Origin: Chamaesiphon sp.
GTDB lineage: Bacteria; Cyanobacteriota; Cyanobacteriia; Cyanobacteriales; Chamaesiphonaceae
Assembly (NCBI GenBank): GCA_026786125.1
Contig: JAJAYU010000286.1
Span: 1-14,610 of the forward strand
Length of the DNA: 14,610 nucleotides
Direction of reading: 5' to 3'
How positions within the stretch are numbered: the stretch's first letter is position 1; every line of letters starts with the position of its first letter. Below, in pieces: positions 8,487 to 14,347 of this stretch. The notes below the pieces were generated by a model that searched no databases, was not told the origin of the DNA, and saw nothing but the letters and a program-made list of their open reading frames with translations. Position numbers and translations under genes: made by a program.

Positions 8487-8753
8487 ATGACTTCACCAAC
8501 TGCCGAAATTACTGTCACAATCAAACTATTTGCTGTTTATCAAGAAGCCTTTGGTACACCAGAAATAACTTACCAATTTCCACCAAACACCCCTGTCAGT
8601 GCTGTATTAGACAGGTTGACACTCGATCAACCCCAATTAGCCCAATGGCATGATGTGACCCGATTTGGGATCAATCTCGAGTTTGTCGAACCCGATCGGA
8701 TGATGCTCGATCGAGATGAGGTGGTTTTGATTCCGCCTGTGAGTGGGGGTTAA
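8487..8753 (+). CDS. MoaD/ThiS-family small sulfur-carrier protein
   Basis: 88 residues from the ATG at 8487. The frame extends to a TTG at 8457, but the extra ten residues are not family-like. The fold signature is a ubiquitin-like beta-grasp: ITVTIKLFAVYQEAFG at the start, PVSAVLDRLTLDQPQLAQW in the middle, and DEVVLIPPVSGG at the end. The C-terminal Gly-Gly is the residue pair that is adenylated and thiocarboxylated in MoaD and ThiS. The family supplies sulfur for molybdopterin, thiazole or related cofactors, with a MoeB/ThiF-type activator and, for MoaD, MoaE. None of these partners is in the window, so the pathway cannot be named. It is divergent from chlI and convergent with the glutaredoxin-like gene. 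Confidence 0.87.
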   Translation: MTSPTAEITVTIKLFAVYQEAFGTPEITYQFPPNTPVSAVLDRLTLDQPQLAQWHDVTRFGINLEFVEPDRMMLDRDEVVLIPPVSGG

Positions 8754-8820
8754 TTAATCGATAATTGATAATTGATAGCTGGGAGATTAGGGCATCAATA
8801 ACCACTAATAATCCCTAAAG

Positions 8821-9081
8821 CTAATCCCTAGAAAATTGCGCTAAGATTTTGCGAACGTATGGTACATCGGCGCGGGGGGAGAAGCGGGGGATAGTTTGTT
8901 CGTTGCCATTGGACTGAAGGCACAATACGGGGATTTCGTATTGATATCGATCGAACCAATCGGGATTGGTGGTGATTTCTCTGATTTCGAGCTGGATCTC
9001 TAGGTCAGTAATTTGCTCCAGTTTTTCTTGCAAGCCTTCACACAAATGACAGCCTACCTTGCTATACAAAATTAAATGCAT
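8821..9081 (-). CDS. Glutaredoxin-like thiol-disulfide protein (DUF836-type)
   Basis: 86 residues. The N-terminus LILYSKVGCHLCEGL is a thioredoxin-fold first strand followed by a Cys11-x-x-Cys14 active site. YEIPVLCL supplies the conserved cis-proline loop. The C-terminal FSPRADVPYVRKIL helix matches the short glutaredoxin-family proteins of bacteria. It probably reduces protein disulfides or mixed disulfides in the cytoplasm; the partner is unknown. The ATG at 9081 is the first in frame. It converges with the moaD-like gene over 67 bp, a spacer containing TTAGGG/CCCTAA words like those at 1058-1217 but no clear terminator. It is divergent from cruP. Confidence 0.85.
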   Translation of the reverse strand: MHLILYSKVGCHLCEGLQEKLEQITDLEIQLEIREITTNPDWFDRYQYEIPVLCLQSNGNEQTIPRFSPRADVPYVRKILAQFSRD

Positions 9082-9184
9082 GGGATTTGAGCTAAACGAT
9101 CGAACTTATTTAGTACAATAACTGGTATTGGTTAATTTTTAGTAACTCTAAATTTCTCTGCGCTCTCTGCGCCTCTGTCTTGTT

Positions 9185-9215
9185 GCGCTATACTGTCGGG
9201 GAACCCGACAAGCGC
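9185..9215. repeat. Dispersed-type hairpin repeat upstream of cruP
   Basis: Outer arms GCGCT (9185-9189) and AGCGC (9211-9215) enclose inner arms TGTCGGG (9194-9200) and CCCGACA (9204-9210) around a GAA loop, with a 4-nt bulge. Just before it (about 9156-9180) is a CTCTGCG-type repetitive stretch. The element is read through by an open frame that joins cruP, giving an artificial N-terminal extension. Confidence 0.75.
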
Positions 9216-9242
9216 GCACCGCTGCGGTTAAAAAAAAAGATT

Positions 9243-11321
9243 ATGGAAGAGCTGCTATACATCGAAATACCTACTCCAGATCTCGATCGAGTCAGATCGT
9301 GGTTGCAGCAGGAATGGCAGCCAGAGATAGGCAAATCAATCGTCACACCCGATGGGTTGAGACTGCAATTTTCGATTAACGCCACAAACCCAACTCCAGA
9401 ATTATCGATCTTTTTGTGGTCGTTACAGCGGACTACTTATCTAAAAGTATTTCGGTGGGCGGATCGATCGATCGCGGGTGAAAGTCAGCTCCTCACAGCA
9501 TTAACAGCTAAAATCAGACAAGAATTTCCGCCAACTCATCCCGCGCCACCGGAGATAGATCTGAGCAATCAGTCAATCTTTGCAGCATTAGAGCCTTATT
9601 ACCCCACGACAGTTAAGTATTTTCAGAAAATGCCCAATGGAGAAGCAGATCTTCAGCGGGTGTATTGGTGGGAAAAACGGTGGCGGGAAGGAGTCAAAAA
9701 TCCCCAGCAGCCCAAGCAGGTATTATTTCGGGTAGACGATACCTCACATCTAGCTGCAACTAACCAGCAGAAATACGATCTAATTTACATCGGCGGCGCG
9801 CTAGGCGTAATTCATGCGGCGGTGATGGCGCGATTGGGTTATCGCGTGCTGTTACTGGAACGCCTACCCTTTGGGCGGATGAATCGGGAGTTGAATATCT
9901 CTCGTGATGAATTTCAGCGATTAATCGATTTAGATTTATTTACCCCAGCGGAGTTTGAGGGGGTAATCGCGCGGGAATATGTGGATGGATTTAGCAAGTT
10001 CTTTGATGCGAACAATCCGGCTAATTGCAAAGCGAAAGTATTGTCTACGCCGACAGTGTTGAATATCTGCCTAGATGCCGAGGCATTACTGCGCGTCTGC
10101 GGGGACAAATTGCGTCAAGCAGGTGGGGAAATCTGGGATCAGACGGAATTCAGCCGTGCGGATGTATCGGAGCTAGAAACGGTCGTTACTAGCCAGTATT
10201 TACCGACTGGGGAAACAAGAATCGCACGGGGTAGACTACTGGTAGATGCAATGGGTACAGCTTCGCCAATTGCGTGGCAGTTAAATGGAGTTCATGCTTT
10301 TGATAGTGTCTGTCCGACAGTGGGGGCGGCAATCTCTAGTGGCTTTGAGCCAGAAGTGTGGGATGCCAAATATGGGGACGTATTATTCAGTCACGGGGAT
10401 ATCTCGCGGGGACGGCAATTAATTTGGGAGTTATTTCCAGGTGCAGGTACAGAAATCACCGTTTATCTCTTCCACTACCATCAGGTAAATCCTGAGAATC
10501 CTGGCTCTTTGCTAGAAATGTATGAGGATTTCTTTACGATTTTGCCAGAGTATCGTCGCTGCGATATGGACAAATTGGTATGGCGGAAACCAACGTTTGG
10601 CTATATTCCTGGGCATTTTACAGTTAGTAGTAGCGATCGAGTGGTAGCATTTGACAGACTAATTGCGATCGGTGATGCAGCTTCACTCCAGTCACCGCTA
10701 GTATTCACTGGCTTTGGTTCCCTCGTTCGCAATCTACCCCGCCTGACTCACCTACTCGATACTGCCCTCAAACACGATCTGCTCGACACCGATGCACTCA
10801 GCCGGATTCGTGCTTATCAAAGCAATGTGGCGGTGACATGGCTATTTTCTAAGGGGATGATGGTGCCGACAGGGATGTCCTTACCACCTGCGCGGATCAA
10901 TGCCACGCTAAATACTTTCTTTGGATTACTCGCAAACGAACCACCAGCAGTCGCCGATACCTTTATCAAAGATCGGACTGATTGGATTACCTTCAATCGA
11001 CTGGCACTCAAAGCCGCTAAACAGAATCCCGCATTATTGCTATGGATCTGGAAAATTGCCGGAGCCAAAGATATCTTTCGCTGGTTAGGTTCTTATATCG
11101 TGTTCGGATTGAATGCGATCGTTAATTTCTTATTTGCTAGCTGGATTCCAGCTCTAGCTACCCAAATTCAACCCTGGTTGGAAGCCAAATCGCCACGGAT
11201 CTGGTTGAAGCTATTAGCGTTTAGCTACAGTCTCAGATCTGCCACTCAACCACCACCCTTTCCACCCACAGCCACAAGTAGGACGGCATATACGCTCAAG
11301 CCTAAAACTTCTTTTGATTGA
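9243..11321 (+). CDS. cruP: CruP, lycopene-cyclase CruA paralogue (FAD-dependent oxidoreductase)
   Basis: 692 residues from the ATG at 9243. The frame stays open back to a TTG at 9180, but those 21 codons read through the hairpin repeat, so they are not taken as coding. Seen: an N-terminal ~170-residue region, then a Rossmann FAD-binding segment (about 178-207, LIYIGGALGVIHAAV ... VLLLER). The CruA/CruP hallmark MNRELNISRDEF follows, then FDSVCPTVGAAI, and a late FAD-contact motif AIGDAASLQSPLVFTGFGS near residue 480. A hydrophobic C-terminal stretch (about 615-645) suggests membrane association. CruA makes beta/gamma-carotene from lycopene. CruP is its conserved paralogue in cyanobacteria and plants, whose cyclase activity is doubtful; the plant protein was linked to limiting carotenoid epoxide build-up. 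CruP rather than CruA is chosen from recalled overall similarity. No Shine-Dalgarno is visible. Confidence 0.9.
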   Translation: MEELLYIEIPTPDLDRVRSWLQQEWQPEIGKSIVTPDGLRLQFSINATNPTPELSIFLWSLQRTTYLKVFRWADRSIAGESQLLTALTAKIRQEFPPTHPAPPEIDLSNQSIFAALEPYYPTTVKYFQKMPNGEADLQRVYWWEKRWREGVKNPQQPKQVLFRVDDTSHLAATNQQKYDLIYIGGALGVIHAAVMARLGYRVLLLERLPFGRMNRELNISRDEFQRLIDLDLFTPAEFEGVIAREYVDGFSKFFDANNPANCKAKVLSTPTVLNICLDAEALLRVCGDKLRQAGGEIWDQTEFSRADVSELETVVTSQYLPTGETRIARGRLLVDAMGTASPIAWQLNGVHAFDSVCPTVGAAISSGFEPEVWDAKYGDVLFSHGDISRGRQLIWELFPGAGTEITVYLFHYHQVNPENPGSLLEMYEDFFTILPEYRRCDMDKLVWRKPTFGYIPGHFTVSSSDRVVAFDRLIAIGDAASLQSPLVFTGFGSLVRNLPRLTHLLDTALKHDLLDTDALSRIRAYQSNVAVTWLFSKGMMVPTGMSLPPARINATLNTFFGLLANEPPAVADTFIKDRTDWITFNRLALKAAKQNPALLLWIWKIAGAKDIFRWLGSYIVFGLNAIVNFLFASWIPALATQIQPWLEAKSPRIWLKLLAFSYSLRSATQPPPFPPTATSRTAYTLKPKTSFD

Positions 11322-11330
11322 GTGCGGTAG

Positions 11331-11361
11331 GAATATAGATGGTACCACCCTGTCTATATTC
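11331..11361. repeat. Inverted repeat just downstream of cruP
   Basis: Nine-base arms GAATATAGA (11331-11339) and TCTATATTC (11353-11361) enclose a 13-nt loop that itself contains the palindrome TGGTACCA (11340-11347). It starts 10 bp past the cruP stop and may end or stabilise its transcript, though no T-tract follows. Confidence 0.6.
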
Positions 11362-11449
11362 TATTCTCCACACATCTCTGGCTGTCTAAGGTTGGCTAAA
11401 ATGTAGAACCACGAGTAGTCAGCTCTGAATGTATTATCAAGTACTGGCC

Positions 11450-11485
11450 ACTTAGATGTCGATACGTCAATTGACGAATCTAAGT
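11450..11485. repeat. Nested dyad in the cruP-luxR convergent spacer
   Basis: Outer arms ACTTAGAT (11450-11457) and ATCTAAGT (11478-11485) enclose a perfect 12-bp palindrome CGTCAATTGACG (11465-11476). It lies about 90 bp past the luxR-family gene stop. The rest of the 250-bp spacer shows no coding frame. Confidence 0.55.
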
Positions 11486-11571
11486 ATAAAGAGAAATTTA
11501 CATTAGTGCGAGTTTGGGACTAAGAGTAGCCTAGAGACTAAAACCGCTGGAGTTATAGATAGCAACTTAGA

Positions 11572-12705
11572 TTATTTAATCAGAGATCGAGACTGCAACA
11601 ATCCCAATTTATCCAATGCGTAAGAGATCGCTTCTGCCCGACTCCGCACACCCAATTTGAGATAAATATTTTCTAGATGTTTACGCACTGTACTGACTTT
11701 AATAGTTAGTTGAACTGCAATATATTTATTGTCTTTACCCTGCATTAGCCATTGCAGCACCTCTGTTTCTCGCTGACTTAGACCTAAAAATTTGAGAAAA
11801 TCGAATGAGGATAATGTCTGTTCTTCTAATAGCAATAGATATCGCAGATCAGATTCTAATATCAGTCGAACTGTCAATTCTCGTCCATTTTTCTGGACAC
11901 GCAAAAGTCTACAAACCTTGTCCAGGCAAGGCTTATGTGCCAAGTAATCGACTTGATGCTTTACCCATGACCACAAATGATCGGGAATTTGAGTGCAATA
12001 GCTAGATTTTATGAAGTAAGTTTCGAGCCAGATAATTGCTTGCGGCGCGATCGAGATAATCCGCCCTTCAGTATTCAAAACAATCGTCCCCAGATCATCT
12101 AATAATTCCTGAAGCTGGCAGGCATTTTGTTCTAGTTGTCGAAATTTTTGAGCGTTAGTATAGGCTTGAAATAAGTGAGGGCGGAGTAAATTGAGGATTA
12201 ATCGATCGCGTTCGCTAAAACTGCGTTCAGCACGATTTAGTGCGAATCCAACTAAAGTTTCATCTTTTGGGGCAAGGTGTGCCGAACTAATCGAACGATC
12301 CGGTGGTAGAAACAGAGTCATTTGATCTTCGATTCCAAAAGGGCGTAAGTACTGCTGATACAGTCCTTCCAGGCGGTGGAATGCTTGCTGACTGACAAAA
12401 TCCGAGATTTTATAAGCTCCATGAAAAGTCTGCTCCAGATGCTCAACAATTGGATGCTGGCGATAGTGTTGCTGAACGACTGCTGTGAGTTCGGGTGTGA
12501 AAAATTCGGGAGAGGGATACAGAGCAACACCTGACAGCTGGCGGGTGGGAACGTGAGTGGACTGAAAGCTTGGGAGATCTGCAGGTACAAGTCGATCAAT
12601 AATTTTGAGTGTGTCCAGCCCAAATGTGTCCAAATTGTGAATAGTATAGAGCTGCTGAATCCCTTGATTCAGTTGCTGCATATCCTTGATTCCCAACATT
12701 TCCAT
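11572..12705 (-). CDS. LuxR-family transcriptional regulator with sensory N-terminus
   Basis: About 377 residues from the ATG at 12705; a TTG at 12786 would add 27, and ATG 12699 is nearly equivalent. The C-terminus (about 309-370) is a LuxR/NarL helix-turn-helix: LSQRETEVLQWLMQGKDNKY, then STVRKHLENIYLKLGVRSRAE. The N-terminal ~180 residues look like a degenerate GAF-type domain ending in the FSERDRLILNLLRPHL helix often found in such regulators. A PAS-like segment (about 200-260, GTIVLNTEGRIISIAPQAI) follows. There is no receiver domain or conserved phospho-Asp, so it is probably ligand-responsive rather than two-component. Targets are unknown. It converges with cruP, and the next gene upstream is the toxin-antitoxin pair, so no operon partner suggests a role. 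Confidence 0.88.
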   Translation of the reverse strand: MEMLGIKDMQQLNQGIQQLYTIHNLDTFGLDTLKIIDRLVPADLPSFQSTHVPTRQLSGVALYPSPEFFTPELTAVVQQHYRQHPIVEHLEQTFHGAYKISDFVSQQAFHRLEGLYQQYLRPFGIEDQMTLFLPPDRSISSAHLAPKDETLVGFALNRAERSFSERDRLILNLLRPHLFQAYTNAQKFRQLEQNACQLQELLDDLGTIVLNTEGRIISIAPQAIIWLETYFIKSSYCTQIPDHLWSWVKHQVDYLAHKPCLDKVCRLLRVQKNGRELTVRLILESDLRYLLLLEEQTLSSFDFLKFLGLSQRETEVLQWLMQGKDNKYIAVQLTIKVSTVRKHLENIYLKLGVRSRAEAISYALDKLGLLQSRSLIK

Positions 12706-12869
12706 ACGCCTAGATCGCAATGTAAAGCTAGATATTTTCTTTATTAACTCAGATTTAGGGTGCGTGTTAACTGATCGCTTAAACAAATGTATAAGTATCG
12801 GTCAGTGCGATCGAGTATTTTTGAGCATTTGTAACAAAGGCGACATAATTCAGTAAGTTAAATAGCGAA

Positions 12870-12925
12870 GTCGATCGATCCTCACACTCGGATTGAGATA
12901 GAATCTGGGGTACACCCCAATCTGA
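12870..12925. repeat. Direct repeat, left copy, flanking the toxin-antitoxin module
   Basis: The 36 bases 12870-12905 match 13681-13716 at 33 positions, including 20 identical bases at the start. After a short unlike stretch the word CCAATCTGA recurs (12917-12925 and 13725-13733). The left copy ends 7 bp past the antitoxin stop and contains a small GGGG-TACA-CCCC dyad. Confidence 0.8.
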
Positions 12926-12931
12926 CAGGCT

Positions 12932-13252
12932 CTATCCTTGCTGCGATTGTGGTAGCTTCTGTGGTACCAAACAATAACCCATAGCTTTCATAATGGATGT
13001 GACATTTCCAAGGCGTGGGTTGCCATCATCGGACAAGGCTTTCTGTATTCCTTGTCTAGTCATACCGATGCGTGCTGCCATATCGGTGATCCCCCTGACA
13101 CGAGCAATAATGCGTAATGATGCTAATAATGCTCCGGTATCATTATCTTCAGCAAAGTCTTGGAAGATTTCCATCAGATAGTCATCGATCTCATCAGGAT
13201 GATCGCGAAAATACTCTTCCGTGACTTGATCAAGGGTTCTAAAATTTCGCAT
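12932..13252 (-). CDS. Antitoxin with XRE-type helix-turn-helix (HI1420/HigA-like)
   Basis: 106 residues from the ATG at 13252. The frame runs further upstream, but that part only overlaps the toxin gene in another frame. The N-terminal half (DQVTEEYFRDHPDEIDDYL) is acidic and probably toxin-binding. The C-terminal half is an XRE/Cro-type HTH at about 55-95: ITDMAARIGMTRQGIQKALS, then GNVTSIMKAMG. This layout is that of the addiction-module antidote proteins of the HI1420 family. It should neutralise the toxin and repress the shared promoter at the palindrome 13612-13627. Its start overlaps the toxin stop by 14 bp, so translation is probably coupled. Toxin-first order is typical of HigBA-like pairs. 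Confidence 0.9.
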   Translation of the reverse strand: MRNFRTLDQVTEEYFRDHPDEIDDYLMEIFQDFAEDNDTGALLASLRIIARVRGITDMAARIGMTRQGIQKALSDDGNPRLGNVTSIMKAMGYCLVPQKLPQSQQG

Positions 13253-13583
13253 TAGTTTGATATTCCTGCCAGTAAGCTTTAGCATTTTCGATATCTTGGA
13301 TTTGACTGTCTTTGTCTCCGCCACAGAGTATGACAACAAACTTGCCCGCATCTTCACCAAAATACACTCGATATCCTGGGCCAAAGAACAGACGTAGTTC
13401 AGAAAGTCCCTCACCTATCAGTTTGACATCACCGTAATTACCTTGCTGTACTCGTAGTAGACGGTTGAGAATTCTTCGCCGACCTTTGGTGTCTCGCAGA
13501 TCGGCAAGCCAAACTTGGAACGGCTCATTACCGTCTTCATCGGCATAAAAGACAATCTGCTTCGGTTCTAGTACCCCTGCCAA
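13239..13583 (-). CDS. RelE/ParE-superfamily toxin (HI1419/Gp49-like, HigB-type)
   Basis: 114 residues from a TTG at 13583. A longer reading from TTG 13616 is unlikely because that codon lies at the -10 box. The chosen TTG has GGGAGGG eight bases upstream. The fold signature is the short RelE/Gp49 type: FQVWLADLRDTKGRRRILNR, then GDVKLIGEGLSELRLFFGPG with the conserved YRVYF strand, and a closing GGDKDSQIQDIENAKAYW helix. Members of this family are mostly ribosome-dependent mRNA interferases; that activity here is inferred from the family. The pair may act in plasmid-like maintenance, stress response or phage defence. The flanking direct repeats hint that it is a discrete inserted module. Confidence 0.9.
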   Translation of the reverse strand: MAGVLEPKQIVFYADEDGNEPFQVWLADLRDTKGRRRILNRLLRVQQGNYGDVKLIGEGLSELRLFFGPGYRVYFGEDAGKFVVILCGGDKDSQIQDIENAKAYWQEYQTNAKF

Positions 13584-13591
13584 AATCAGAA

Positions 13592-13598
13592 CCCTCCC
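13592..13598 (-). promoter_or_regulatory. Shine-Dalgarno sequence deciding the toxin start
   Basis: GGGAGGG on the minus strand, eight bases before the TTG at 13583. It is the best Shine-Dalgarno match noticed in the window and argues against the longer TTG 13616 start. Confidence 0.7.
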
Positions 13599-13605
13599 TT
13601 CTTTT

Positions 13606-13627
13606 ATTATAGCCAACTATAGTTGGC
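13606..13627 (-). promoter_or_regulatory. Toxin-antitoxin promoter with operator palindrome
   Basis: GCCAACTATAGTTGGC (13612-13627) is a perfect 16-bp palindrome. It directly abuts a perfect -10 box TATAAT (minus strand, 13611-13606), so it occupies the -10/-35 spacer. No good -35 is seen at 17 bp. This is the classic arrangement for autorepression by an HTH antitoxin. Confidence 0.8.
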
Positions 13628-13680
13628 ATCATTGCTAAGGTCAAGCTTTCTGGATTATAGCCATCGCCTAGAAATTCACG

Positions 13681-13733
13681 GTCGATCGATCCTCACACTC
13701 TGACTGAGTTAGAATCGATCGAGTCCAATCTGA
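13681..13733. repeat. Direct repeat, right copy, flanking the toxin-antitoxin module
   Basis: Partner of 12870-12925, same orientation, 811 bp away. It ends 15 bp before the stop of the small secreted-protein gene. Its left extension (13671-13704) also resembles 14351-14385, the 3' end of the gene at the right edge. Confidence 0.8.
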
Positions 13734-13748
13734 AATTTAGAGAGCACA

Positions 13749-14216
13749 TTATTGGGGAGTTAGACTGGCATAAACGACGATCAATTCAGCCGGATTTTGA
13801 GTAGCTGATGAATTGGTTTCAATCTGAGCAGTATCGCCGATCGCACTAGTAACTCCATTGGTGCTATAACTAGCGGTATCTTGATAATTACTATTGAGAC
13901 TGGCTCCAGCATAAATACCTGTACCGCCAGTCGAAAACCGAATTTTGGTATTTGGGTCTGTGAGAACACTTGCAGTTTTATCGATGGTTACGGATAAGGT
14001 GCTACTAGTATTGCAAACCGTTGTAATTGCCCCCCGATTGCCCACTAGGGTAAAGCTAGCATTGTTACCGCTAGTCGGAATGCTATCGATCATTACTAGG
14101 CTACATTGGGGTAATACTTGTCCACTGAAGCTGATCTGACTGTCTTGAGCTAGGCTCGGAGTTGCCAGTAGGCTAGAACAACTAGCCAGCGCGAAAGCGA
14201 TCGAATATTTAAACAT
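13749..14216 (-). CDS. Small secreted protein, possible fimbrial/spore-coat-U-like subunit
   Basis: 155 residues. The first 23 are a clear Sec signal peptide (MFKYSIAFALASCSSLLATP, then SLA before QDS). The mature part is Ser/Thr/Gly/Asn-rich and looks all-beta, with only two cysteines, Cys38 (QVLPQCSL) and Cys68 (ITTVCNTSS), placed to form one disulfide. The early FSGQVLPQCSL strand and terminal AELIVVYASL strand recall pilin or SCPU-type subunits of chaperone-usher systems, but no family is recognised with confidence. The neighbour upstream in the same direction is another probable surface or periplasmic protein. A perfect 21-bp inverted repeat lies 31 bp before the start. It could equally be an unrelated exported protein. 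Confidence 0.75.
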   Translation of the reverse strand: MFKYSIAFALASCSSLLATPSLAQDSQISFSGQVLPQCSLVMIDSIPTSGNNASFTLVGNRGAITTVCNTSSTLSVTIDKTASVLTDPNTKIRFSTGGTGIYAGASLNSNYQDTASYSTNGVTSAIGDTAQIETNSSATQNPAELIVVYASLTPQ

Positions 14217-14246
14217 GACAAAATAGCGATCCTGGTTGGATTCGGG

Positions 14247-14295
14247 GTGTAGATAGTAATGGGAATATAGCTATTATTCCCATTACTATCTACAC
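14247..14295. repeat. Perfect 21-bp inverted repeat in leader of the secreted-protein gene
   Basis: Arms 14247-14267 and 14275-14295 are exactly complementary, beginning GTGTAGATAGTAATGGGAAT. The 7-nt loop TAGCTAT contains a further small dyad. No U-tract follows on the minus strand, so it is a strong stem without standard terminator form. Confidence 0.92.
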
Positions 14296-14347
14296 TTGTA
14301 ACAAATCTAGATCAGGACGATTTTGGGCTGATATTTATATGTTTAGT

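Noticed and set aside
8754..8820. Bidirectional terminator between the moaD-like and glutaredoxin-like genes
   Set aside because: Only scattered TTAGGG/CCCTAA words pair; no compact stem with T-tract is seen.
9180..9242. TTG-initiated N-terminal extension of cruP
   Set aside because: It encodes the hairpin repeat; the ATG at 9243 gives a family-like N-terminus.
12783..12832. ACAAATG/CATTTGT dyad as an operator of the LuxR-family gene
   Set aside because: Seven-base arms 36 bp apart in AT-rich DNA are weak; no promoter elements support it.
12900..12934. Terminator after the antitoxin from GATAGA...TCTATC and GGGG-TACA-CCCC
   Set aside because: The arms are interrupted by unequal unpaired segments and there is no T-tract.
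13253..13414. Longer start for the antitoxin (ATG 13414)
   Set aside because: The extra 54 codons lie wholly inside the toxin gene in another frame; ATG 13252 overlaps the toxin stop by 14 bp as is usual.
14247..14295. Intrinsic terminator
   Set aside because: The stem is long and perfect but no T-tract follows on the minus strand, and the next gene starts shortly after.
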